Positions 51,313-59,597 of a stretch of 64,000 nucleotides of DNA are shown piece after piece. Under the pieces are notes generated by a model. That model was not told the DNA's origin. It ran no database searches and worked only from the letters and a program-made list of their open reading frames with translations. Both the position numbers and the translations under genes were made by a program. Source of the stretch: Clostridium sp. E02 (GTDB taxonomy: Bacteria > Bacillota > Clostridia > Lachnospirales > Lachnospiraceae); the NCBI RefSeq assembly GCF_003833015.1, contig NZ_RJLQ01000010.1, forward strand, positions 62,001 to 126,000, in the 5' to 3' direction. The stretch's first letter is position 1. Every line of letters begins with the position of its first letter.

Positions 51313-51328
51313 TATCTGTTTAGTAGGA
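51313..51328 (-). promoter_or_regulatory. Candidate Rrf2 operator in the tcdA leader
   Basis: Exact copy, on the minus strand, of the 16-mer TCCTACTAAACAGATA seen at 9432-9447. It lies 10-30 bases downstream of the tcdA transcription start. Confidence 0.4.
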
Positions 51329-51347
51329 ATTAAACATACTGTCCATT

Positions 51348-51376
51348 ATTATACTTCGAAAAATGAATTTGATCAA
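51348..51376 (-). promoter_or_regulatory. tcdA promoter
   Basis: On the minus strand, -35 TTGATC (51371-51376), 17-base spacer, -10 TATAAT (51348-51353). Confidence 0.7.
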
Positions 51377-51394
51377 TTGTTTTATTCGTTTCCT

Positions 51395-52126
51395 TTATTT
51401 TTCCACGGTGAGCAAAAATACCGGTGCATCCACAGCATTTCGTTCCTTTAAGATACGGGCGCCTGCTTCTCGATCACAGGTACAATTTACAAATCCCATT
51501 TCCTTTAGCTGCATTAAATCCCATTCCGGTCTTCTCTCTTGGCTAATATCCATTGACAGCGTAATTTGATCTGATTCCTGACGTAATTCTTCTGTCAGTC
51601 CGATATGAAATTCAGAAACATCTGCTTTTTTATCAATACTTTTTTCTTCTTTATTTCGTACTTCCTGTCCATAGTCGGCATCAAAATTCAAAAGAATTCC
51701 GCCTTTTTTCAAAACCCGCATCCATTCTTTATAGGCCAAATCCGGTCTCGGTAACGTCCAGGTTAAATTCCTGGCTATGACCACATCAAAGCTTTCATCT
51801 GAATAATCCAGATTCTGTGCATCCATTACCTGAAATGTAACCTGTCCACAGCAGCCTTTCGCAATTTCCTCTGCCTCTTTGATCATAGCAGGTGTCAAAT
51901 CCACCCCACTTACTTGATATCCCTGATTGGCAAGTAAGACCGCAAAATACCCGGCACCGGTACCAACATCGAGAATGGTTAAATCATTCCTGTCTGGAAC
52001 ATGTTTTTCGATTTCAAAAAGCCACCGCCGGCTAATCCCATCCTCTAATTCCATCCGACGTACGGTACCAAAATCATGCGCCCGTCTAGTCCAGTATGAT
52101 TTTACCCGTTCTTCCATATCTCCCAT
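51395..52126 (-). CDS. Class I SAM-dependent methyltransferase in the metal/peptide ABC operon
   Basis: A 243-aa methyltransferase with the Rossmann motif ILDVGTGAGYFAVLLANQGYQVSGVDLT (SAM binding), QVMDAQNLDY and a UbiE/Menaquinone-methyltransferase-like ARNLTWTLPRPDLAYKEWMRVLKKGGILL. The start at 52126 has AGGAGG seven bases upstream, inside the ATPase gene (41-base overlap). As the last gene of the importer operon it may modify a small metal-chelating ligand or metabolite related to the imported substrate; this is inference. Confidence 0.85.
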   Translation of the reverse strand: MGDMEERVKSYWTRRAHDFGTVRRMELEDGISRRWLFEIEKHVPDRNDLTILDVGTGAGYFAVLLANQGYQVSGVDLTPAMIKEAEEIAKGCCGQVTFQVMDAQNLDYSDESFDVVIARNLTWTLPRPDLAYKEWMRVLKKGGILLNFDADYGQEVRNKEEKSIDKKADVSEFHIGLTEELRQESDQITLSMDISQERRPEWDLMQLKEMGFVNCTCDREAGARILKERNAVDAPVFLLTVEK

Positions 52127-53711
52127 CTTCATTCCTCCTGCCAAAATTGACTGCATCAAATAGTTCTCTGGTAAAATCCATCTCCGGTTTCTCCACAATC
52201 TTCATCACCGTTCCAGATTCTACACATTCCCCCTCTTTCATTACCATCATAGTTTCACAAAAACTGCTTACAAGCGCAATGTCATGAGACACAAATAAAA
52301 CAGCCATGTCAGATTCCTTTGCAAGTGTTACCAATAACTCCACGATCTCAGCCTGAACCACAACATCAAGCGCACTTGTAATCTCATCGCATAAAAGCAG
52401 ATCCGGATTTACACATAGTGCTCTGGCAATGGCTGCCCGCTGGCATTGTCCCCCACTTAACTGCCAAGGGTACCGGTTGGCAAGTAAAGGATTCAATCCA
52501 ACCCGTTTTAATAGAACTTCCATCTGAACTTCCCTTTCTTTCTTATTCTTAATCCCACAGAGATTTCTCATAATCTCTTCCAAAGAATGTCTTATCTTCC
52601 GCCTTGGATCAAAAGAATCTTCCGCATTCTGGTATATCATCTGTATTCGACATAGCTCTTCTTTGCTAGGGTGATTGGAACGCTCTTTTCCCTGAAACAG
52701 CATCGCTCCTTTTGTCGGTTTCTTTATTCCCACTATTAGTTTTAAGAGGGTGCTTTTTCCACTTCCGCTCTCTCCTACGATCCCCATTAACTCTCCACGC
52801 CTTACCTTCAAGGAAACGTTAGACAGTGCAAGATGTGGTTTCTTTTTCTGAAAAAACGTCTTACTGATCTGATTCAGTTCCAAAAGAACCGATTTTTTTT
52901 GTATTTCCTTATGTATCTTCCCATCCATTTGATATGATAATCTGGGGACTGCTTCTAAAAGACGTTTGGTATATGCATGGCTAGGGGAATCAAGGACCTG
53001 ATTCACGGTTCCGACCTCCACCAATCTTCCCTGGTGCATCACAGCGATAGAGTCCGCAACTTTTGATGCCAGTTCTATATTATGGGTCACCAGTATAATG
53101 GAAGTCTGATACTGATTGCGAATTTTCAACAGTTCATCCACCACATGTCCCTGACTGGATCTGTCAAGAGCACTGGTGGGCTCATCCGCCAGCAACAAAT
53201 CCGGCTTTAATAATACCGAAAGAGCAATGGAAATTCGCTGATTCATTCCTCCGCTCATTTCATACGGGCAGCTTTCTAATACCCGCTTGCCATCTGGTAA
53301 GTTGAATTGTTCAAACACCTTTAGAATTTGATTTAGAAATGTTTCCTTCTGGTACCGCCCATGGCTTTTCAATGTCTCGGTTAACTGCTTTTCATAGGTT
53401 CGCAAGGGATTAAAGGCTGCCTTTGGATTCTGGTTGATCATTCCAATCCTTTCTCCACAGAATTTCATCCGTTCGCTTTTGGGCAATCCATGAATTTTCT
53501 GACCTAGGAATAAAATTTCTCCCTGAACCTCAACACTTCTAAATTCTCCCCATGGAATTATGGCATTTAAAAGTGTGCTTTTTCCACTTCCGCTTTCTCC
53601 CACAATACCAAGGATCTCTCCTTTTTTTAATTCAAATCCGATTTCCCGTAAAATAGGAGTTTTTCCATAATTTACCTTTAACTTCTCAACAGTAAGGAGA
53701 TTCTCATTCAT
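52086..53711 (-). CDS. ABC transporter ATP-binding protein with two fused ATPase domains
   Basis: A 541-aa protein equal to DppD/NikD plus DppF/NikE fused head to tail. Each half has Walker A (GESGSGKSTLLN at about 32-43 and GESGSGKSTLLK at about 312-323), signature (MSGGMNQR and LSGGQCQR), Walker B (LLLADEPTSALD and LLLCDEITSALD) and switch His (VTHN and VSHD). It energises the permease pair encoded upstream. Its start overlaps the preceding permease by eight bases. Confidence 0.94.
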   Translation of the reverse strand: MNENLLTVEKLKVNYGKTPILREIGFELKKGEILGIVGESGSGKSTLLNAIIPWGEFRSVEVQGEILFLGQKIHGLPKSERMKFCGERIGMINQNPKAAFNPLRTYEKQLTETLKSHGRYQKETFLNQILKVFEQFNLPDGKRVLESCPYEMSGGMNQRISIALSVLLKPDLLLADEPTSALDRSSQGHVVDELLKIRNQYQTSIILVTHNIELASKVADSIAVMHQGRLVEVGTVNQVLDSPSHAYTKRLLEAVPRLSYQMDGKIHKEIQKKSVLLELNQISKTFFQKKKPHLALSNVSLKVRRGELMGIVGESGSGKSTLLKLIVGIKKPTKGAMLFQGKERSNHPSKEELCRIQMIYQNAEDSFDPRRKIRHSLEEIMRNLCGIKNKKEREVQMEVLLKRVGLNPLLANRYPWQLSGGQCQRAAIARALCVNPDLLLCDEITSALDVVVQAEIVELLVTLAKESDMAVLFVSHDIALVSSFCETMMVMKEGECVESGTVMKIVEKPEMDFTRELFDAVNFGRRNEDGRYGRTGKIILD

Positions 53712-54543
53712 CCGTATCCCTCCTTATGTCAAAATAATCCCGGAAAGCATCACCCAGCAGATGAAAAATCGAGACCGTAACAAAAAGTGCCGCTCCAGGT
53801 GCCATCACTGCCCACGGTGCCTGCTGCATATATCCCTTTGCTTCATTGATCATAGAGCCCCACTCTGCCTGAGGAGGTGTAACTCCAAGCCCTAAAAAAG
53901 ATAATCCGGCAAAGCCCAAAATGGTAGTGCCCATCTGTATGGAGGCATTCACAAGAATTTCTCCTGCCATAGCCGGCAGCATGTGAACCACTAAAATCGT
54001 AACGCTGCTGCATCCACTTAGCCGGGCAGCCGTTATATACTCTTCCTCTTTCAAGCTCTTTACCTGTGCCCTTACTAGCCTGGCATATAACGTCCAACCG
54101 CTAAATCCCAGTGCCAACATTGCATTCGTCATACTTCCACCCAGGATTCCCGCAACTGCAATCGCAAATACCATCTGGGGAAATGCCAGAAATATATCGG
54201 TGAAAAGCTGTATCATTCCCTCCAGAATTCCTCCATAATATCCGGCTACCGCTCCAATTATAGTTCCTGTTACAGTTGTTGCTGCTACCACTAAGAATGC
54301 AGAAAATATAGAAGTTCTTGCTCCCATCAACACTCTGGAAAAAATACACCGTCCCAATTTATCGGTACCAAAAAGATACTCTAAACTCGGAGCCCCCTTC
54401 CGGTAAGATGCCTGAATCTCATACGGATCATGGGGAATTAAGTGAGGAGCCAAAACTCCAATCCCCATAAACAGAAGAGCAAGCACAGAAAGAAATACTA
54501 CCTTTTTACCTACCAGACCTTTGGAAACTCTTGTTATCCTCAT
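53704..54543 (-). CDS. ABC transporter permease (DppC/NikC type)
   Basis: A 279-aa permease with about six helices, N-terminal LAPHLIPHDPYEI and GTDKLGRCIFSRVLMGARTS of the oligopeptide/nickel class C subunit, and the coupling loop EEEYITAARLSGCSSVTILVVHMLPAMAGE. It pairs with the B-type permease; its substrate may be nickel, a metallophore complex or peptide. Confidence 0.93.
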   Translation of the reverse strand: MRITRVSKGLVGKKVVFLSVLALLFMGIGVLAPHLIPHDPYEIQASYRKGAPSLEYLFGTDKLGRCIFSRVLMGARTSIFSAFLVVAATTVTGTIIGAVAGYYGGILEGMIQLFTDIFLAFPQMVFAIAVAGILGGSMTNAMLALGFSGWTLYARLVRAQVKSLKEEEYITAARLSGCSSVTILVVHMLPAMAGEILVNASIQMGTTILGFAGLSFLGLGVTPPQAEWGSMINEAKGYMQQAPWAVMAPGAALFVTVSIFHLLGDAFRDYFDIRRDTDE

Positions 54544-54562
54544 CGTTCTTACTCCTCTTGTC

Positions 54563-55495
54563 TCATCCTTTTTCCGTTTGTCTGGGATCCAAAACGTGAT
54601 ACATTACATCTGTCAAAAGATTGATCATCACATAGATCACAGACATCAGAATCACATACCCCTGAATCATCGGATAATCTCTTGCCGTAATCGAATCCAT
54701 CACGAGCTTACCCACTCCTGGCCAAAGAAAGATACTTTCCACAACCACACTTCCTCCCATTAAAGTCCCTATGGTCAAACCGGAGATTGTAATTACTGAT
54801 ATCATGGAATTGCGCAGTACATTATAAACCAGAATATAACGTTCCCGGACACCTCGCTGCCTTGCTCCTTTTACATAATCCATTTCCAACTGATTTAGGA
54901 CTGCGGCCCGGACCTGACGGATCAGGCGGCTGCTTAACGGAATGGCAAGAGATACGGTAGGAAGAAATAGTCCTTGTACGCTGTTTTTCGCAATCACTGG
55001 AAAAACATTCAGCCGAATGCAAAAATAATAAATAAGCAGTACAGAAAGAAAGAAACTGGGGATTGCATTTCCTGCAAAACAAAACACCTTAAGAATTTGA
55101 TCCATGAATCCATCCTTTTTAACTGCCGCAAGCAGACCCAAAGGAACCGATAAGAAAATAGAAAGACAAAAAGCTGATGCCGCCAAAATCAAGGTATGAT
55201 TCATTGCTTTCCTTAATTGATTCAGAACAGGAGTTCCATCTTTATATGAATTCCCCATATCCCCATGGATCAAATGGAACAGCCAGTCTCCATACTGTCG
55301 AATGAAAGGTTTATTGAGTCCCATCTCTTCCCTTGTCTCTAAAAGAATCTGTTTCGTAACAGCCACTCCCTGAGCACTTAACTTTTTCTGTGCTGGATCC
55401 CCCGGGGAAAGAGCCAGGAGTGCGAACGTTAAGAAAGTAATTCCAAATAAAACAAGAAGCAACCGCAAAAAATGTTTCATCACATCGTATCTCAT
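54563..55495 (-). CDS. ABC transporter permease (DppB/NikB type)
   Basis: A 310-aa permease of the B class: FLRLLLVLFGITFLTFALLALSPGDPA at the start, then GLNKPFIRQYGDWLFHLIHGDMGNSY and coupling loop EMDYVKGARQRGVRERYILVYNVLRNSMI. The start at 55495 is supported by GGAGG upstream. It is separated from the binding-protein gene by a hairpin that may reduce its expression. Confidence 0.93.
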   Translation of the reverse strand: MRYDVMKHFLRLLLVLFGITFLTFALLALSPGDPAQKKLSAQGVAVTKQILLETREEMGLNKPFIRQYGDWLFHLIHGDMGNSYKDGTPVLNQLRKAMNHTLILAASAFCLSIFLSVPLGLLAAVKKDGFMDQILKVFCFAGNAIPSFFLSVLLIYYFCIRLNVFPVIAKNSVQGLFLPTVSLAIPLSSRLIRQVRAAVLNQLEMDYVKGARQRGVRERYILVYNVLRNSMISVITISGLTIGTLMGGSVVVESIFLWPGVGKLVMDSITARDYPMIQGYVILMSVIYVMINLLTDVMYHVLDPRQTEKG

Positions 55496-55522
55496 TCTTT
55501 CCTCCTGCCTGAAACAGAAAAA

Positions 55523-55549
55523 AGAGCAGCCTTTCAAAGGCTGTGCTCT
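55523..55549 (-). terminator. Intra-operon hairpin between binding protein and permeases
   Basis: On the minus strand, AGAGCACAGCCTTT-GA-AAAGGCTGCTCT followed by TTTTTT: a terminator-like structure, 9 bases after the binding-protein stop. Partial termination would give more receptor than permease. Confidence 0.7.
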
Positions 55550-55557
55550 ATTTTACT

Positions 55558-57114
55558 TTATTTGGTTATATCCGAATCCACATTCAGAAAATAATAATCA
55601 AAAGGTGACATTTCCGATATATGGGTCACACCGTTTCTCATTACCGAAATCTTGTTAAGTAAAGCTACATATCCATACGCATCTTCGTCAATGACTGTCT
55701 GGATGATTTGGTTGGATAATTCAGCTCTTTTTCCCTGATCGGTTTCTGTCTTAAGTCGTTTTATCTTTTCCTCTACCTGAGGATTCTGAAAGCCTCCACA
55801 ATTATAAGGAGAATCTTCTGCAATGGTACTGCTGATAAAGTAATAAGGATCCCCTGTTTTATCTGCAATCATGCAGAACAGTCCAATATCAAAATCTCCT
55901 GTTGCTATGTAAGTTCCATCTGGATCTTCCTCGCAAACCAAAAAGCCTTTGATCCCATATCTACGAAGCTGTTCCTGCATCAGTTCTGCTACACGATCGA
56001 GGCTTCTAGAGGCATAATACGCAATGGTTACCGTCAATTGCTCCCCATCTTTTTCATAATATCCTTCTCCATTTAGTGAATACCCTTCCTTTAAAAGCAA
56101 AGCCTTTGCCTGTTCTGGATTGGGTTCTGGTTTCTTTACTTGTCCATAAGGAGCCGTGGAGCCAAACGGCCCTGAAGTTTTCGTAACCGTTCCATTCAGA
56201 TAGGTTTCGATTTCATTGGGATCAACAAGCAAGTCAATCGCTTTTCTCACCGAATCACCAAGCCGGTTCTCATTCAAGATGTAAAACTGTAGTCTGGCTG
56301 CTGGAACCGTAACCAACTGATACGAATCCTTATCTTGTGAAAAAAGTTCCGCAGCATCAGAAGTAACACCTGTATAACAGTTGAGTTCCCCATTCTGCAT
56401 TGCCATAGATGCCGTATCTGCCTCAGGCATATAGTAAAAAACAGCTCCATCAAGTTTTGCTTGTCCATTCCAGTACTTCTCATTTCTTTTTACCTTTACC
56501 GTTCCCCTTGGGTTAAATTCGGATATGACGAACGGGCCAGTAGCAACAAGGGATTGACTCATATTCTCATCCGCTGATAAATCCACCATAGCAAGTTCCG
56601 GACTTGCAAGATCATTGATCAGTGTGGGCACTATCTGGTCTGTTGTAATGGTAAAGGTTTTCTCATTCAACACTTCATAGGTATACTGATCAAAATCCCC
56701 ATAACGAGGATTGATTTGACCGGCTCGCCGTAAATTCTTTATCACCATCTCAGCATTCAAAGACTTCCCATTGGAAAATGCCGCATGATCCTTCAGCTTA
56801 ATGGTCCATACATTCTCTTGTTGGGTAAAGCTTTCTGCAAGAAGGGGGATGATCTTAGACTGATCATCCAGTGCAAACAGGGATTCTGTAACCCCATAAA
56901 TAGAAGTATACCACCCTTGATAGTCCATATGAGGATCTAGAGTCTGAATCGCAAAGGACTCCGCTGTCTTTAAAATCTTATCTTCTTTCTCCGTTCTCTC
57001 CTGTATCTGTATCTGTGTCTGTGTTTGTGTCCCGTTATCACGGGAAGTTACGTTGCAGCCGGATAAAGCCACTACTGCCCCTGCCACCAGTAATATACCC
57101 CACTTCATTCTCAT
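55558..57114 (-). CDS. Nickel/peptide-type ABC transporter substrate-binding lipoprotein
   Basis: A 518-aa family 5 solute-binding protein. Signal with lipobox LSGC (Cys20), then a Gln/Thr-rich linker (TQTQTQIQIQ). Motifs: TLDPHMDYQGWYTSIYGVTESLFALD, TIKLKDHAAFSNGKSLNAEMV, and GPFVISEFNPRGTVKVKRNEKYW. It is close to NikA-like receptors, but ligand residues cannot be verified. It is the first gene of a five-gene operon ending in a methyltransferase. A CsoR-family gene just upstream may control it. Confidence 0.9.
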   Translation of the reverse strand: MRMKWGILLVAGAVVALSGCNVTSRDNGTQTQTQIQIQERTEKEDKILKTAESFAIQTLDPHMDYQGWYTSIYGVTESLFALDDQSKIIPLLAESFTQQENVWTIKLKDHAAFSNGKSLNAEMVIKNLRRAGQINPRYGDFDQYTYEVLNEKTFTITTDQIVPTLINDLASPELAMVDLSADENMSQSLVATGPFVISEFNPRGTVKVKRNEKYWNGQAKLDGAVFYYMPEADTASMAMQNGELNCYTGVTSDAAELFSQDKDSYQLVTVPAARLQFYILNENRLGDSVRKAIDLLVDPNEIETYLNGTVTKTSGPFGSTAPYGQVKKPEPNPEQAKALLLKEGYSLNGEGYYEKDGEQLTVTIAYYASRSLDRVAELMQEQLRRYGIKGFLVCEEDPDGTYIATGDFDIGLFCMIADKTGDPYYFISSTIAEDSPYNCGGFQNPQVEEKIKRLKTETDQGKRAELSNQIIQTVIDEDAYGYVALLNKISVMRNGVTHISEMSPFDYYFLNVDSDITK

Positions 57115-57146
57115 CCTCCGTTACCCACCTCTCATTCTTTGAATAG

Positions 57147-57175
57147 AGTATAGTAAAAAACCAAGGTAGCGACAA
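57147..57175 (-). promoter_or_regulatory. Promoter of the nickel/peptide ABC operon
   Basis: On the minus strand, -35 TTGTCG (57170-57175), 17-base spacer, -10 TATACT (57147-57152). A G/C-rich palindrome CCCTAGGG (57180-57187) lies just upstream and might be a metal-sensor site. Confidence 0.65.
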
Positions 57176-57192
57176 GCCTCCCTAGGGGATAT

Positions 57193-57537
57193 TTATTTGA
57201 TAAAACGGTCGATGGCATTGTTTAAATCATCAATCGCCTGTCTGTCTCCTGATTCCACCGCATCGACGATACAATGCTCGATATGGTCTTTTATGATGAC
57301 CTTTCCGGTGTTATTTAACGCTGAAATAACGGCGGAAAGCTGAATCAACACTTCGCTGCAATCTCGGTCTTCACTTACCATGCGCTTAACCGATTCCAGA
57401 TGACCAATGGCTCTGGAAAGACGATTGACCACCATTTTTGTATTTGTGTGTTTGTGGGGTTGTCCCTTTTCATGGCTATGGGAATATTCGGTACCATCTT
57501 CTGCCGTATGGGTGTGATGTTGACTGTTTTCCCTCAT
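57193..57537 (-). CDS. CsoR/RcnR-family metal-sensing repressor with His-rich N-terminus
   Basis: A 114-aa all-helical DUF156-family repressor. Conserved Cys60 (DCSEV), His85 and Cys89 (HIEHC) match the x-C-H-C metal or persulfide ligands of CsoR. Residues 1-30 hold seven His residues (HHTH, HSH, HKH), an extension reminiscent of nickel sensors such as InrS. The gene lies immediately upstream of the importer operon on the same strand and 5 kb from copZ-copA, so nickel or copper are both possible. A clear promoter lies upstream. Confidence 0.9.
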   Translation of the reverse strand: MRENSQHHTHTAEDGTEYSHSHEKGQPHKHTNTKMVVNRLSRAIGHLESVKRMVSEDRDCSEVLIQLSAVISALNNTGKVIIKDHIEHCIVDAVESGDRQAIDDLNNAIDRFIK

Positions 57538-57563
57538 GTTTCCACCTCGCTTCCATCTCCACC

Positions 57564-57592
57564 ATTCTAACTTAAAAATCAGAATTTCACAA
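57564..57592 (-). promoter_or_regulatory. Promoter of the CsoR-family gene
   Basis: On the minus strand, -35 TTGTGA (57587-57592), 17-base spacer, -10 TAGAAT (57564-57569). Confidence 0.6.
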
Positions 57593-57628
57593 GCTTTAAC
57601 CTTGTTGGCTGCTATGGATTAAGACACC

Positions 57629-57665
57629 AAAAAGGCATCCGGATTATTCTCCAGACACCTTTTTT
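57629..57665 (-). terminator. Terminator after the hemerythrin gene
   Basis: On the minus strand, GGTGTCTGGA-gaataa-TCCGGATGCC (with three G-U pairs in RNA) followed by TTTTT. Confidence 0.75.
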
Positions 57666-57674
57666 TCTAACTTT

Positions 57675-58229
57675 TTATTGCTTTTTCAACTGATTGGAAA
57701 GCCAGGTTTCGTATTTGGTCTGGACCCCGGATTCCTTTGCCACTTTTTCAAAGACAGCTGTCTCCTCGTCCACATCCTTCATCTTATCGCTTTGCAATGC
57801 ACGAACTGCAAACCCATATGCAACTTGGTCTTCTTTCTCGATATGTCGTTTTAATAAGTCCCCATAACCAACCGCATTGGATATAATATCCAATTTGTGA
57901 TCAATAATTGGGGTTTTCTCATATTCCGAAACAGCGGTTTCCAACTGAGTGAGATGAAGTCTGCCCAGATCGTGTTCCACCAACATTCCATTCCGAATCA
58001 GCTTTTCTGCAACCGGCCCCATATTTTCCATCATGATTCGGAATAAAATCTTTTCTTCTTTTCCATGATGATGCTTGTCCGCATACGTTCTTCCAAAATC
58101 AATACATTCCCGTAAGAGATCCCCATCCACAGGTTCTCCCTCCAAGATTCCAGCACAGATACTTCTTAAAAAACCGTTAAATGCCAGTATATTTTCATGT
58201 TCCTTTACTAATATATCGATTCCATTCAT
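57675..58229 (-). CDS. Hemerythrin-domain protein
   Basis: A 184-aa four-helix bundle with the di-iron ligands in order: His11 (VKEHENI), the HHHGKEE segment (H-x3-E), His in VEHDLG, and the H-x4-D in RHIEKEDQV. Such domains bind O2, NO or iron and help in iron-sulfur repair. The protein lacks an N-terminal ScdA domain, but a DUF1858 protein and an unknown protein are encoded just upstream, and the start overlaps the upstream stop by four bases. Regulation is likely through the Fnr-type site at the cupin promoter. Confidence 0.92.
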   Translation of the reverse strand: MNGIDILVKEHENILAFNGFLRSICAGILEGEPVDGDLLRECIDFGRTYADKHHHGKEEKILFRIMMENMGPVAEKLIRNGMLVEHDLGRLHLTQLETAVSEYEKTPIIDHKLDIISNAVGYGDLLKRHIEKEDQVAYGFAVRALQSDKMKDVDEETAVFEKVAKESGVQTKYETWLSNQLKKQ

Positions 58230-58837
58230 GAGCAGCTCCTCAATTCATAGACTTGATTTTCATTGACTGTAAATTCCACACCGGATTCGCTGAGCATACC
58301 TTTCATGAGGGAATGTCGCAGAAGATAATAATGATTAACGTCTCCCTGAATTAAATTCCAGTAATCTGCGTGAATTTCAGTGGTTTGTCTAAAAATCAGC
58401 TTTTTCTCCGATTCTTCCGTCAACGCATTAACTCTGTCACAAGGCATCCCATTCAGCAAGGTATTCTCAAGATAGTCATATGCTTCTCTTACCGTAAGAT
58501 TTCGACCAGCTGAATGTTTTTCTCCCAAGGCATATACTGCCTCTAAAAACTCATTGAGATGATCCGGATTATCCTTCAAAAGAATGGTTACTACATACGC
58601 AAGGCGGTTCTCCACTTGACTGACTCTCTCTTGCAGCCAACCGTGAATATTCGAAGTTTCAATGCTATCCTCCAAATTACCACTGGGCAGCATTCCATAC
58701 CTGTTTTTTGCCTTTTCTCTAATCCCATCCGCATACCCTTTTTCTTCTGCTGCTTGTAAGATTGCGTCGGTCATTTCTTCCTGAAACTTTATTTTATTGT
58801 ATAGCCATATGTGGATTGGACCTAAAAAAGCACTCAT
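58226..58837 (-). CDS. Conserved-looking hypothetical protein in the hemerythrin operon
   Basis: A 203-aa soluble protein that I do not recognise. N-terminus SAFLGPIHIWLYNKIKFQEEM, an HGWLQERVSQVENRLA segment, an MPCDRVNALTEESEKKLIFRQT segment and a His/Tyr-rich WNLIQGDVNHYYLLRHSLMKG near the C-terminus; a single Cys pair at the ends (MPC and SCS). Mostly helical, with several conserved-looking His residues that could bind iron. It is coupled to the hemerythrin gene by a four-base overlap, so it probably acts with it in iron or NO stress. Confidence 0.75.
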   Translation of the reverse strand: MSAFLGPIHIWLYNKIKFQEEMTDAILQAAEEKGYADGIREKAKNRYGMLPSGNLEDSIETSNIHGWLQERVSQVENRLAYVVTILLKDNPDHLNEFLEAVYALGEKHSAGRNLTVREAYDYLENTLLNGMPCDRVNALTEESEKKLIFRQTTEIHADYWNLIQGDVNHYYLLRHSLMKGMLSESGVEFTVNENQVYELRSCS

Positions 58838-58873
58838 TCTACTCCTCTTTTCTCTACTGGTTTGACTGTTCTC

Positions 58874-59056
58874 TTACTGGTTTAATTTTTCTAATACACC
58901 TTCTACATCAATTCCATGCACCATACATGCTTCCTCTAAGGTTTCCATCTGTGAGGATGGACAGCCCAGGCAGTGCATCCCACAGCTCATTAAAATCTCC
59001 GCTGACTTTGGATTGTTATTTACTATTTCACCAATTTTCATTTCTTTGTTTATCAT
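58874..59056 (-). CDS. DUF1858 (ScdA-N-like) small protein
   Basis: A 60-aa protein of the DUF1858 family: MKIGEIVNNNPKSAEILMSCGMHCLGCPSSQMETLEEACMVHGID, with Cys in SCGMHCLGC. The fold is related to the N-terminal domain of ScdA/RIC iron-sulfur repair proteins and is often found next to hybrid-cluster or hemerythrin genes. Here it precedes the unknown protein and hemerythrin genes, so it may supply the half missing from the hemerythrin protein. Confidence 0.88.
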   Translation of the reverse strand: MINKEMKIGEIVNNNPKSAEILMSCGMHCLGCPSSQMETLEEACMVHGIDVEGVLEKLNQ

Positions 59057-59148
59057 TTTACGTCCTCCTGTTTTTTACTTGCTTCGAATTTTCTTTCAAT
59101 CTTCTTCATCCTATATTCTTCCTATATTCTTCTTATATTATTAACAAA

Positions 59149-59484
59149 TTAGAAAATTACAACCAGAGACATCTTAAAACACTCTTCCCCGTAGACTGCA
59201 TGAGGTTTTTTCGCTGGCATGACCAAGGTCTCCCCTGTGCTAAGCCGGTATTCTTTTCCATCAACAATGAATGTTCCTGTTCCCTCTAACACAGTGACCA
59301 TTGCATCTCCGTCTGATTCATGGGAGCTGATTTCTTCGCCCTTATCAAAGGCAAAAAGTGTAACACTAACTGCTTTATTTTGTACCAACGTCTTACTTAC
59401 GATTTGGCCTTCCTGAATGCTTACCAATTCTGCTAGACGAACGATTTCTTCTTTTTGGATGTTTTTTAAGATTTTTTCTGACAT
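59149..59484 (-). CDS. Small cupin-domain protein
   Basis: A 111-aa single cupin barrel: SVTLFAFDKGEEISSHESDGDAMVTVLEGTGTFIVDGKEYRLSTGETLVMPAKKPHAV. First motif has the His/Glu metal-like positions (HESDGD, slightly degenerate) and second motif has PHAV. The start at 59484 is supported by GGAGG. It is the first gene after the Fnr-like site, divergent from a Crp/Fnr gene, and ahead of DUF1858. Likely a metal-binding or small-molecule sensor with unknown ligand. Confidence 0.85.
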   Translation of the reverse strand: MSEKILKNIQKEEIVRLAELVSIQEGQIVSKTLVQNKAVSVTLFAFDKGEEISSHESDGDAMVTVLEGTGTFIVDGKEYRLSTGETLVMPAKKPHAVYGEECFKMSLVVIF

Positions 59485-59523
59485 TTGTAACCTCCTTATT
59501 TTTGTTCTTGCCTTTACACTGAA

Positions 59524-59529
59524 ATTATA
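59524..59529 (-). promoter_or_regulatory. -10 box of the cupin/hemerythrin locus promoter
   Basis: On the minus strand a perfect TATAAT. No clear -35 is found; instead the Fnr-like palindrome is centred about 41 bases upstream of the predicted start (near 59517), the class II activator position. Confidence 0.6.
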
Positions 59530-59551
59530 ATATAATACTTTCAACATTTCG

Positions 59552-59565
59552 GTTGTAATAACAAC
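59552..59565. promoter_or_regulatory. Fnr/Crp-like palindrome between cupin and crp genes
   Basis: GTTGT-AATA-ACAAC, a perfect 5-4-5 palindrome close to the FNR consensus TTGAT-N4-ATCAA. It lies about -41 for the cupin promoter and downstream of the likely crp start, so it could activate one and repress the other. Confidence 0.6.
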
Positions 59566-59597
59566 ATTATCAAAGAATTTTAAAAAGGTTGGTGACT

